Of a stretch of DNA of 64,000 nucleotides, positions 47,501 to 57,951 are shown piece by piece. The notes beneath the pieces are model-generated. The model made no database searches. It saw only the letters and a list, made by a program, of their open reading frames with translations, and was not told the DNA's origin. Within the stretch, counting starts at the first letter, position 1; each line of letters opens with the position of its first letter. A program made the position numbers and the translations under genes. Source of the stretch: Epiperipatus broadwayi (lineage: Eukaryota > Onychophora > Udeonychophora > Euonychophora > Peripatidae); contig JAQFVV010006310.1 in NCBI GenBank assembly GCA_028023455.1, positions 2,048,001 to 2,112,000 of the forward strand, read 5' to 3'.

Positions 47501-47734
47501 ATATTCACTTAGTATTTGTTTAAACATGCACTTAACATCAAACCAAGAAATGAAAGTGGATAAAACCTACTGCCTGTATACCTGAGTTATATATTTTATT
47601 GAATTACTAGTGTACTCACTTCACGTGATTTTCATATACGTGATTTCATATAATACTGGTTATTAATAATTTGATCATCATTTAATTTTTGAATTTACTT
47701 AGTTATATCTTTTGATTCTTTTATTTTGGTTACA
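44514..47734 (+). repeat. Element 2 3' LTR (3221 bp)
   Basis: Copy of 38385-41642 with the same TGTGCC start and TTGGTTACA end. It has a different terminal 80-90 bases before the end and a few clustered indels. The tRNA-like segment recurs at 47411-47500. Confidence 0.92.
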
Positions 47735-48619
47735 ATATATATATAATATATACACGCTGTAATATATATATATATATGTACAAACCAATGATATTACAGC
47801 CATTTATTCATATATATTGTGTGATGATACATATATAGCTGTGTTGATGCTTATATATATGTATTCAGAGGGTTCAAATCTGGTACAAATGGAGCTATGA
47901 AAAAAATATATTAAGTCAGGAATATACCATTTCAATCTATAGTGCTCACCAACAAATAAGAACAATTTATGTACAGCTATATTTCAATAGAACAGTAACT
48001 CCATCCATTCTCCCAAAATGTATTAACAAATATCACCATGTGCTTTTATGTATTTATCTTATAATACTTTTGAAAAATTGATGTAAACCTAATTTCACAT
48101 ATGTATCCTCTTGTGCAACAATTATTCTTCTTTTAATTATTGTAAATCAACTTTTTTTATCATAAGAAAATTGTAAACTTTCATTGCATATTTAATTTCA
48201 TGGTTCAAACTGTATCTAAAAATTCATGTTTTTCACATACAACTTAATTAACATAAACAATAAAAGAGCCATGAAAAATACATTCCTTTGCACCAAATAG
48301 GCACAATTTATAGACAATCATATATGAATCTAACACCAACTTCACCTCTCCCTCTCCAATATATGTTTTCATTCATATTATCATATGCTTCCATGTATTT
48401 TTTTTTCAAAATCCCATTTAAAAATTCTATGTAAAACTAATTTGAATCATGTATCTTGTTATGCAACAATCATTCTTCTTTCAATTACTGTAGGACATAT
48501 TTCTTCTCTCACATGCAAGATTGTAGACCTTTATTGCATATGTGATATAATTTATTAACTTTGATCTAAGACATTATGTTTTTACATGTAACCCTTTTTG
48601 ATTCTTAGTAAAGTTTACC
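47735..48619. other. TA-rich flank and unique-looking DNA
   Basis: It starts with (TA)n followed by ATATACACGCTGTAATATAT, a string also present immediately left of element 2 (38358-38384). The rest shows no gene. A B-box-like GGGTTCAAATCTGG near 47871 has no partner A box. Confidence 0.5.
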
Positions 48620-48627
48620 TTTGAAAC

Positions 48628-48717
<90 letters not shown>

Positions 48718-48737
48718 TAGGGATAACTTTACCTTTG

Positions 48738-48824
<87 letters not shown>

Positions 48825-48825
48825 T
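48620..48825. repeat. Two (AAT)n arrays separated by a duplicated linker
   Basis: (AAT)n at about 48627-48717 and again at about 48737-48823 are separated by ATTAGGGATAACTTTACCTTTGAT. TTTACCTTTGA also precedes the first array, and TTAGGGACAACTTTT follows the second. A unit of flank plus array was thus duplicated. Poly-Leu and poly-Ile frames here are artefacts. Confidence 0.93.
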
Positions 48826-49404
48826 ATTAGGGACAACTTTTGCAATCACTATACAAATCAATCTATCATCCATAAATACATCCACATATAGAACACACTG
48901 ATTCATTATTTAGTTATTTGACATTTTGCTTATTGTTTTATAATTTCTGCAACACATTTTTCTTTCTGAAATACTTTAACATTTAGTCTAATGAAAATTC
49001 TCTAATGTATTCTATTCTCCAATATATCTCCACAATGAAAACAATCAACATTGCACTCCTTTAGAATGTCTGTGAAATAATCTTCATAATACAAATGGGA
49101 TTTGTCACTCCAATGATAACCATGCTCAAGCTCATCACAAAACACTGTTTTAGAAAAATATATTGTTCATTCTTTTTACATGTCCAATCGAACAAAGATG
49201 TGATTTTACAATAATAGACTTGGACTGTATAGTATTACATCAGAAAGTTGAAAACCATATTGATTGATATTATGATCTTGCCTTTGCAATTTTAAAATTT
49301 TATGGAAGCACCCTTAAATGAAATTTTTCTATAGGATGTTCAAGTTTCATTTCTATACAATCAATTATGTAAAATAATAGTTTATATAAATCTCATATAT
49401 ATTA

Positions 49405-50205
49405 CTTTTTTTTTTTATAAATCTCCTTATATACAATCTAATGCAAAATTTTATATAATTCCTCTCTTATTTTTTTAATAGTTTCCACTGTCCTGCAGCC
49501 TTCATCAGAGCTACAACACTTAAACATATAATCATATAACCATTTTTATATACATATAAAAATACATTTTACATTATTATTCATAATCATAATTTATTTT
49601 TAACTCTATATCTTTACTTTTCTTATTTCCTAATTATTATTTTTTTATTATTTCTATTTCCTTTTTATTTTTCTTCTATCCTATCTCTATCATTTTACAT
49701 TATTCTTTAATATATCTCTATCACATTTCTATTTTAATTTTAATACCTATTAATCTAATTTCTTTTCTTCCTTGCTATTATTTTATTTATCTATTCTTAT
49801 TCTTTTATTAATATTTTTTATTTATCTCTAATTATTACTGATAAAACAATAAGTATAGATATATAATAGAAATGAAGAAAAGAAATTAAATTAGTAGGTA
49901 TTAAAATAAAAAATAAAATAGAAAAATGATAGAATGGATAGAATAAAAAATAAAAAGGAAGTAGAAATAATAAAGAAATAATAAGAATATAATAATTAGA
50001 AAATAAGAAATAAAGGTATAGAGTTAAAAAGAAAATATGATTATGAATAATAATGTAAAATATGTATTTTTATATGTATATAAAATAATGGTTATATGAT
50101 TATATGTTTAAATGTTGTAACTCTGATGAAGACTACAGGACAGTCCAAACTGTTAGGAGGAATTATATAAAAATTTGCATTAGAGTATATATGGAAAAAA
50201 TATAG
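49405..50205. repeat. 800-bp palindrome, about 375-bp arms
   Basis: The left arm (about 49405-49785) and right arm (about 49858-50205) are imperfect reverse complements with a spacer of about 75 bases. CATATAATCATATAACCATT near 49525 mirrors the segment near 50085. The outermost TAATGCAAAATTTTATATAA mirrors TTATATAAAAATTTGCATTA near 50163. The arms are pyrimidine-rich on the left and purine-rich on the right. No ORF was found. It is probably a foldback DNA element or an inverted duplication. Confidence 0.85.
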
Positions 50206-51480
50206 ACCTAATGTAATTACAGCTTAATTAAGTTCTATATAAACCTATTCTAATTACAGTTAATGGAGTGCTACACCTCAATATTTAAGCTTATTTTTCT
50301 ATTTAAGGAAACTATCAAGGTATTTAAATTGACTATCTTTCTCTATTAGATAACATGAAAGCTAAAAGTTGCTAAAGATTTTGTTTCCATTATTGGCTGA
50401 TAAAGAAATTAATATTTTTGAAGTCTAATTACTAAATCAGTCTTTATGTGCTGCATTTAAAATTTTTTCAATACATTGTGCAGATTGTCTTTTGAATTTA
50501 CATTGAAAATACAATAATCAATATGCTGTAAATCTAGAATCCAAGAAAATAACGTTTTTGTTTTTAATCAATTTAAATTAAAAATTCCACCATCAAATCT
50601 GTTCAAAGACCGCTGCAAAAAATATCGAAAACACCCCCCCCCTCGCCCTTTAATAGCTAATATCTGAAATTTGTCACTTGAAATAATATTTCCTCTCATT
50701 TCATCATGAACAAAAAGATTATTACATATATAATAATTGATTTACATTTTTTAACAAACATTTTTATCAAAATATTAATTGAAAAAAATGAATTATAAGC
50801 CTTTTATTTGGAAATAAAAATATCGACTAATATTTTAAACCATTTATTCTTAAACATTAAATAAAAGTCGCTGTATTCTAATTACTTATATACTCTTTTC
50901 CATAGGTAGTACGATTTTGAAAATTCTATTTTATAAATTGCATAAAAAAAATCATTTCTTTTTAAATCAAATAAATTTGCCTCAAACACGAACACTTGCA
51001 TATATATTTATATCTTTTACTCGAAGTCTAGCAATTAATGAGAAGGGAAAAAATGGTAACAATCATTTGCAAATAATGAATGCTTGTCAAATAAATTATT
51101 TGGTAATATGAATCCTGCGTCAGAAGAGGAATCTTTGTTTTCTTTTTTCTCCAGGCATGCTACTTCCGCTTTTTTTCTAATTCTTTTAATCATTCGTTTG
51201 AGGTAGCAAGTATTATTCTCACCTGTAAGGTAGTGTTCTCGGAAGTAAAAAAAAAGATGAAAAGATTTCTTTTAAAAGTAATTTCAATTATTATTGGGTT
51301 GTTAATTATATTTTGAAGCTCATCGTTTTATAGTAAGAGAATGCGTATAAAATGGCTTTATTATAAAGAAGTCTAGAAAAATATGATAATTATATTGTAC
51401 TTATAATCTAATTAGTTACAATACGGAGAACGTTAAAGCAAACATGCTTTTTTTATTTATTTGGATTTCTGCTTTGCAAA
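50206..51480. other. AT-rich DNA, no gene recognised
   Basis: A C-homopolymer lies at 50634-50642. The plus frame near 50917-51111 has no motif. A long palindrome borders it on the left and a LINE remnant on the right. Confidence 0.5.
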
Positions 51481-51484
51481 ATAA

Positions 51485-52828
51485 TTTCGTCATCATCATT
51501 ATTGTCAATATTTATCGATCCATTGCAAGATAAAAGACTCTCCGTTGAATCCAGTTTCTCCGGATCTCTAACCTTCTTTCTCCTTATCATATCAGCAAAC
51601 TTCCTTATTTCATCCATCCATCTCACAAACAGTCGCTTTTTAGGTCTTTGAATATCTGATGGGAATCACATATAAAACTTCAGTTGTTCATTTATTATCA
51701 TCTCTTCTAGCAACATGACCAGCACAACTCTATTTTAGTCTCTTAATTTTTTCCATATATTTCATTTTCAATCCTTCCTTATTTCTCCTAATATATATCT
51801 GTCTATAAATTCACTGAGTGATGTAAAGTCACCTTAGTCCCTTTTCTGTTAAGTCTTTAAGCCTTAGATTCATAAGTAAGAGTGATAAAACACATCTATT
51901 TAAAAACTTCATTTTCAAACAGATAGGCAGATTTTCTTTTAAATTTAAGTTATTTTCACCAAAAATACTCAATCCAAGTTTAATTCGATGACTAATCTAA
52001 CCATTATATTTCTATCTGTAATAATAAACTAAACAAAAGTATTTGTAGTTGTTAACCTTTTTCAATTCGACCTTATCAATCTTTTTTTTTTCTAGAGAAA
52101 ATCTGTTGAGTTAAGTGTATTTTAGCATTTACTTTCTTTTTATAATTTTTGAAACATTTCTAATAACTTAAATAATCTCCAATTACTTTTAGCCCATTAA
52201 CTTCCCATTTTAATTAACAAATTACTTCCTGTAAAACACTGTAAAAAGTCTTGGAGATGTAGAATTACCCTGTCATATATCTTTTTCAATGTTAATCTTC
52301 TTATGTTGCTGTTGCATTTTAATAAATATTCTTTAGAATATGATATCTTATGTTTATATCTTGATGATCCAATATATTGATTACTTATAGAAACACATAA
52401 AATATTATGCCTTTACATAAGCTACAAATACAAAGCATAATAGCAAATTCATATTCATTAGATCTTTCTATAACTTGTCTTAGAACTTGGATATGAAACA
52501 TTATGCTGAAATTAACTTTTAAATGCAACTTGTTTTTTTTTTTTTTGGTTAGTTAAAATTCAAATTTTGCAGTAGACAAGTTACAATTATTTTGGAAAAA
52601 ATTTGTGTAGAACTAATAAAAGATCGATATGTCTATAATTTTTAATATCTTTTTTTATCACTTTTATTCCAATCACCAGATACATTTTATCATTTAGAAT
52701 TTGGTATATAACTTGGCTTACAATTTTTTATTTATTTATTCACTGGTTTTTTTAAAGATATTGATTATAATTCCATCATTTTCTAAGCTTTTTTTACCTT
52801 CATAGATTTAATATCCAACATGCAGGAT
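51485..52828 (-). pseudogene. RTE-like LINE remnant, reverse transcriptase and C-terminal part
   Basis: Minus-strand translation, moving right to left, gives LVIGIKVIKKDIKNYRHI near 52680-52600 (RT motifs 1-2). Next comes INIEKDI, a stop, then QGNSTSPRLFTVF near 52290-52240 (the QGD.ISPxLF motif). LPICLKMKFLNRCVLSLL follows near 51935-51880, comparable to the LKRKVFNQCVLPVLTYG block of RTE-type LINEs. CAGHVARRDDNK lies near 51720-51690 and QRPKKRLFVRWMDEIRKFA near 51650-51595. The order is correct, but stops and frameshifts are frequent and the catalytic FADD box is not readable. It is an old, dead copy. Its 5' half lies at 60670-61700, beyond element 3. Confidence 0.85.
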
Positions 52829-52838
52829 ATATATATAT

Positions 52839-55560
52839 TGTGACATTCAGAATCGTCTATCTCGCTAACACACTGCAGAATTCAAACTCCAGACCCGAAA
52901 CTGAACATTCTAGAAGGGGTTGCCTTCTAGATATACTAAGTTCGAATCTAAAGCCCAAATTTCACAGCACCATCTATGTGACAACGCATCTGATGCCACT
53001 ACTAGTATGACCTTTGACCGGTGCCTGGTGGTCAGGGAGAAACAAAAGACTCTATACTAAAAGAAGTTTGGGTGGCTAATTAATGTCTATGGATTTACAA
53101 AAGAAATGCAGAAAATATATATATAGACCGAGACAGTGATAGGAATCAAATAAAATAAGAGATCAAATTTAGTTTTAAATAATTTCACAAAATTTATTTA
53201 TATAAATTATATATATAATGCCACTGTCTGCTTATATGAGACAGGGACGTGTATTAAATAATTGTTGGCATTATATTCCCACAACTGACAAAAAGACTTT
53301 AAAACAAAATGATGTATTCTATTCCTCGGGCTAATAGCATTACGATAATGTGCTTGACGAGATAGGAACATGTGCGAGGTGCTTTGAGCAATTATGCAAG
53401 TTTAAGAAAATATTTGAAATTAAGTGTTATAAAATATTTATTGATTTCGAGATTAGCACGGACAAAAGATTACTAAGCTACAAAGTGGGAATGTGATCAA
53501 GGCATTTATTTGAGAATAATAATAATAGAGTTACATTGGGAGGTCAGTATTGCTGATAATGAATTTATTAAAGTTGGAGGGTGTGACACGTTTAAGTCAT
53601 GGATGCTTTGTAAAATAAATATAAAATAAAACAATATTGAAGATCCGGAATAATTATGGAGGGCATCTTGCCGCTAACTTATAGGAAAGTATTTTATGAA
53701 CAGCCGAAACTTAGCGACTGTGTGACGATTGCGTTTAAATCCCAGGGGTGTCATTTGGGACACCCTCTGCCTGGAAACTTGCAATAAGCGAAAAGAACAG
53801 ACTTTGCCGTGTAAAGAATCCTTGGAAAAATAAAACAAAGTGGTCTCAACAACCAATTCATTTACCAGCAATACGAGACTAGTGTATATAAAAACATACT
53901 AAATGGGTTTTACTCAGATTAAGAGAAATGCCCAATCAAATTCCCAGAAATTCATTTAAAAGGATCCGCACATTCTCGACGTCAATGATGAACTTTGTAA
54001 TTAAAGTAGAACACGGTAATTAAAATAGGAAAATGCATGCTTGCGGGTTTGAAAAGTAAGTATAGATTTATATACGCAATCATGCATTAGGGGACACATA
54101 TAATCATTGACCTCGCACATACTCTCATGGTAGATTAAAATCAATAACATGTAGATTTTAAACTATGCGATTATATTATATTAAAGAAAAGAATCGCCCT
54201 CCAACGAGTGATTTGCAAGATAATAAAATTGGAAAATTATAAATTTAAAATATGCCTTAATAGCGGCATCTTACTTTCAATAAAAGGAATAGTTCACTCG
54301 GTCAAAGACGATTCTGACACATTATCATAATAAAATAAAAGAAAGCTTTATAAATAGAAAATATTAACCCAAGGATAGAGAGCAAAATGTTGAGTATATT
54401 TAAACACGTTAAAGAAATACATAATGAAGTTATGTGAAATATAAGAAAACAATGTTAAATAGCTATAGCATGTTAGTTAGGAATCACAAGAGCTCTTGGG
54501 TTAAGTTAGGTTACCTCTGGAGATGCATTTGCAGGTAGATGTTTGGCAGGTTTTATAATTCAGCAGCAAAATCTGGAATGTTCATATTTTTGCAGCAGCA
54601 GCAGTTCCGAGGTTCCCTATGTGATAACTTCCGATGGTATACGGCAGCATATGACCATTTAGGAGAGAAATAGCCTTCTTGCACTCTACTCTGTCGTGTC
54701 AAGATTTACAAATTACTACAATAGAACTCAGAATGATTTCTCTTAAAAACATTAGAAGAAAAACTGGAGAACAAAAGAAAACCATTCTTTTTATAGTCGA
54801 CGTTAACAATAGAACTGCCCTGGAGCATTACAAAAATATATCGGACTTATCAGCTGTAATTAAATCTATCCCAGTGTCTAAAGGAATTCAACATTAATTA
54901 ATTTTTTTTGTTAATTTTCCTGTCGACATTCAAATTACAAACTAGATTTAATTAAAAATTACTTTTACTAATTAAAGAAAACCTTAAGTTGACATCTATT
55001 GTTTTTAGATAAACTTATATAATATTAACTAATTAAACTATTGTCCATCATTTATTTTAACAGAAATATTTGGAATAACTTTTATTAAATTAAAGAAAAT
55101 GATTTTACTTTTTAAATTGCAATATTTGAATCTATTTACTAAACGAATATTTACTAAATGAATTTTATTTTAAATCAAAATATATTACGACAGTAATATA
55201 TTTGTAAATAGATTCAAACAAATAACTTTAACAATTTATAATTTTGATATGTTTAAAATGCATATCATAGTGTGTGCGCAATTATGACTTATATAACCTA
55301 CTTTTTAATTAAATAACCTACTTTTTAATTAATCAAAATTATGTGAACATATACATAATCTATAATCTTTTATTTATTTGGGAATGACTTATATATATAA
55401 TACGAGCATTGTACTTATGGTTTAAAATTAGGCAGGATTTTCGGTATATAAGCGTATTGCAAACACACTACGATAGATTGGGGTTCAAACTAAGGTATGA
55501 GGTAGGAAATAGGTGAGAAAAGGTAAAACGAAGATCTGCAAAGCAGACCTTACTGTTTCA
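52839..55560 (-). repeat. Element 3 LTR, copy A (3' LTR in element sense, 2722 bp)
   Basis: It differs from copy B by scattered substitutions, many being C/T or G/A changes at CpG positions, and by small indels. It contains a hairpin at 52910-52930 (CTAGAAGG/CCTTCTAG). A 72-codon frame near 54679 is present in both copies but opens with TTG and has no domain. Confidence 0.88.
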
Positions 55561-55886
55561 CATTCCCTTAGTGACGGAACAAAAAAAAAATTGTTAAAAA
55601 AAAGATCTTACAACAGGTGTCCACATATGAAGCCTGCATAAACAAAATTTACAAGATAACCCATAATGTACAGGATATAAATATAATGAAGAAATAAAAC
55701 TGAATTATATACCCGGATCATATTAATAAATCTACCATCTAGTGAACATTTTGTTTATTATTTTCCCCTTTCAACAAATTTTATTTAATGTTTTACAAGT
55801 TTAATATTGGTTATATCCTATCTCCTTGCTCATTTATCCTGTGACGTGTCCATTTTTATTTTATTTTTTTGTTTAAAAAAAAACTA

Positions 55887-56339
55887 CTATAATCCTGGGT
55901 CTGGCTGGTAATCACTGCTTTTATAATTTGATGACTGCAGTCTCAGATTATCAGGTCTTTTTACCTTGTCTGGTGGTTCTTTGGCCCAGGGACTGAAATC
56001 CAGAGTGGTTGTTACTAACTGAAGCTTTAGGCTGTTGCAATTATTTGCCTTATCTGGTGGCTCCTTGGCCCATGGGCTGAAATCCAGTGCCATCATTGTT
56101 TTCACTATTTCCTTTATTCGATATATTCTTGCTATATCAGGTGGAATATTTTTCTGGTTTTCTTTAAGTACTTTGATGTTGGTGGTAAGCATGGTTGGCT
56201 GGGTTTGAATCCGTAAGTCCCGTACCTTCTTGGCTGGAAATATCTCGTCTGAATACAGTTGTGGACATTTTTTGACTTCGTGAAAAATTTTTATGTGACG
56301 AAGCTTGGTTAGCTGGTTTGATGTCCTGTGTCCTGGACA
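55887..56339 (-). pseudogene. Repeat-containing frame of element 3
   Basis: The minus frame is open from 56339 to the stop at 55887, with an ATG at 56192 (101 aa from there). It has two copies of LDFSPWAKEPPDK spaced 28 residues apart (84 bp; 55964 and 56048). Upstream, IFHEVKKCPQL is echoed in another frame by IFHEVKKCPEL, encoded about 113 bp further upstream. No known domain was recognised. It may be a relic of a Gag-type protein that expanded by tandem duplication, as in element 2. Confidence 0.5.
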
Positions 56340-56428
56340 TCATTTAATGGAAGTACTCTTTTCAAAGAAAGTTCGGGACATTTTTTAACCTCATGAAATA
56401 TTCTAGTGTTGAGCTTGATTGGCTGAGT

Positions 56429-56662
56429 TCAAGGTCCCAGGTCTGGTGTATCGGTCTTTTTTGCGGAATCATTTGTCTCAACTTTCTGGTTCAGGAGTTT
56501 ATCTGCCATCTCTTGCCATCCAGGGAGGAGCCTGTACAGCGCTCTAAGTTCCTCACCTCTCCTTCGGCTTTCTTCTGCCTGTCTTTTTGCTCTTTCTTCA
56601 CCTTGCTTAAACAATTCTATAATAGTCCGGAAATGGACCTCATTAGTATCCGTATTTTCCAT
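56429..56662 (-). CDS. Small charged helical ORF of element 3 (77 aa)
   Basis: It begins with ATG at 56662 (MENTDTNEVHF) and ends at 56429. Residues about 12-42 (IIELFKQGEERAKRQAEES and the following RRRGEELRAL) are highly charged and probably helical or coiled coil, resembling the N-terminal gag-like parts of elements 1 and 2 in character, not in sequence. It is the first ORF after the PBS-like site on the minus strand, the place expected for gag. It is short, so it could be a truncated gag start; function is unproven. Confidence 0.5.
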   Translation of the reverse strand: MENTDTNEVHFRTIIELFKQGEERAKRQAEESRRRGEELRALYRLLPGWQEMADKLLNQKVETNDSAKKTDTPDLGP

Positions 56663-57278
56663 GGCCTTGGATGATTACCATGATCGATAATGATGATGAC
56701 TTTTATTTTATTTTATTGCTAACTATTTAATATATCTTAAAAAAATTATTAAACTGTTTTACGGTTATCTCTATTTTATTTATTTTTATTCCTTGTTTAA
56801 CTCTGCGATTATTATGTTTGATTATAACTTTATTAATGGCTAATAGGCTATCTCCCTCTCAGTTCTGTTGGCCTAATTACTGCTTTTATGTTTATCACTA
56901 AACCCCCGACTACTAGCCTTTTATTACTGCAAAAATTTCTTGTTTAAATCTGCTGCCAACATATATATTTTTAACTGCCCGTATATACAAAAAAATCTCT
57001 TAAATTCTATCTGTCAAAATATTTCGCTAACACATATATTTTTAAACTCAAGCAATTTTATTTATATATGTCAACATTCGCTAGATCCGGGTATACTTAT
57101 TTCGTTCCTTCTTATTTAAGATTAGCATATATATATTTATATTTATACAATTATTGATCCGATTCATGTCTCATTATTTGGTCTAAGAAAAATTTACACA
57201 CGTTAAAAAAAACAAATTACATATAAAAGAATTTAACCTGGTGACAAAATTTATTTTAGAAGTAACTCCATTTAGTGA

Positions 57279-57296
57279 AATTACCCTTGGGCGCCA
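57279..57296 (-). promoter_or_regulatory. Element 3 candidate primer-binding site
   Basis: On the minus strand GTGACA is followed by TGGCGCCCAAGGGTAATT. TGGCGCCCAA matches the first ten bases of the tRNA-Lys type PBS. It lies 655 bp inside the LTR repeat edge at 57952, not adjacent to it, which is unusual. Confidence 0.5.
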
Positions 57297-57951
57297 TGTC
57301 ACCAGTTAAAAATATCCATAGACTGTTAGCTTCCCAAAATTAATTTTAAATAATTCCATTTAACTACGGGCACTCGTTAAAACATTCACATTTTTTTTAT
57401 TGATTATAACATTTGATTTATAATTATTTCTGAATTCCATACGATAGCCTATTATATCTAGGTCATTACCATACAAAATTATTATTATGCTATTTTGCGC
57501 GTTGAGCCAATAAAACTTTATTTTGATAGAAAATACAATATTTGAAATATTCATAGATTGTCACAATATTCACTTGGGACAATATTTAAGTAATTTACAC
57601 TATGTGTACATAGCATGATTTAAGTGAAACAATATATACAGATAAATACAGATGGCTCATATCGCACTATAGCAAGTTTAAACAAGTTTAGATTATACAG
57701 TATAAGTAATTGAATGCCCGAGTCAAACAAAACATGAAATATATACGCAAATAGATAATATAGAGTTTGAAAATATTATATATATCAAAAATATAATAGA
57801 TTTGAGTGATTAAATACGAAACAAAATGCTAACATTAAGCTACAGTGGATGTGGGTGTTTTAAATAATTAAGATCTACAGGGATGTGGGTGTTTAAATAT
57901 TCGAGGCTCCACGTTTGGGCAAGTCATGGACCCGGAAAAAAAATTTTACTA
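57297..57951. other. 655-bp segment between PBS-like site and repeated LTR
   Basis: The segment starts TGTCACCAG on the plus strand, an LTR-like edge next to the PBS-like site, and ends next to copy B. It has no counterpart beside copy A. GGATGTGGGTGTTT occurs twice inside it (57847 and 57880). It may be extra U5 sequence of only one LTR, or an insertion. Confidence 0.5.

Larger units (their letters stand above)
38385..47734 (+). mobile_element. Element 2: non-autonomous gypsy-like LTR retrotransposon with 3.2-kb LTRs
   Basis: LTRs at 38385-41642 and 44514-47734 enclose a 2.87-kb interior with a PBS, one long ORF, a detached integrase tail and a clear polypurine tract. The ends are TGTGCCATTACA...TTGGTTACA. 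Both outer flanks are (TA)n. No protease, RT, RNase H or integrase core is present. The layout matches element 1, but LTRs and ORF are not recognisably related in sequence, except for the integrase tail (KGTYNARSL in both). Confidence 0.93.
55561..57296 (-). other. Element 3 interior
   Basis: Besides the two frames listed separately, the interior holds at least three degenerate tandem repeats of about 110 bp. The GGACATTTTTT anchors are at 56263 and 56376, and a third, more diverged unit lies near 56160-56210. A purine-rich segment next to 55561 reads AAGGGAATG on the minus strand and is a candidate polypurine tract. The region 56700-57280 is AT-rich without recognisable coding. Confidence 0.55.

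Noticed and set aside
47871-47900. Possible tRNA B box (GGGTTCAAATCTGG)
   Set aside because: No A box or stems at the proper distance.
48574-48906. 110-codon frame rich in poly-Leu and poly-Ile
   Set aside because: It is a translation of (AAT)n microsatellites; no protein gene is implied.
54679-54897. 72-codon plus-strand frame present in both element 3 LTRs (also 59794-60012)
   Set aside because: It opens with TTG instead of ATG, is antisense to the element and has no domain. Its conservation follows from LTR identity.
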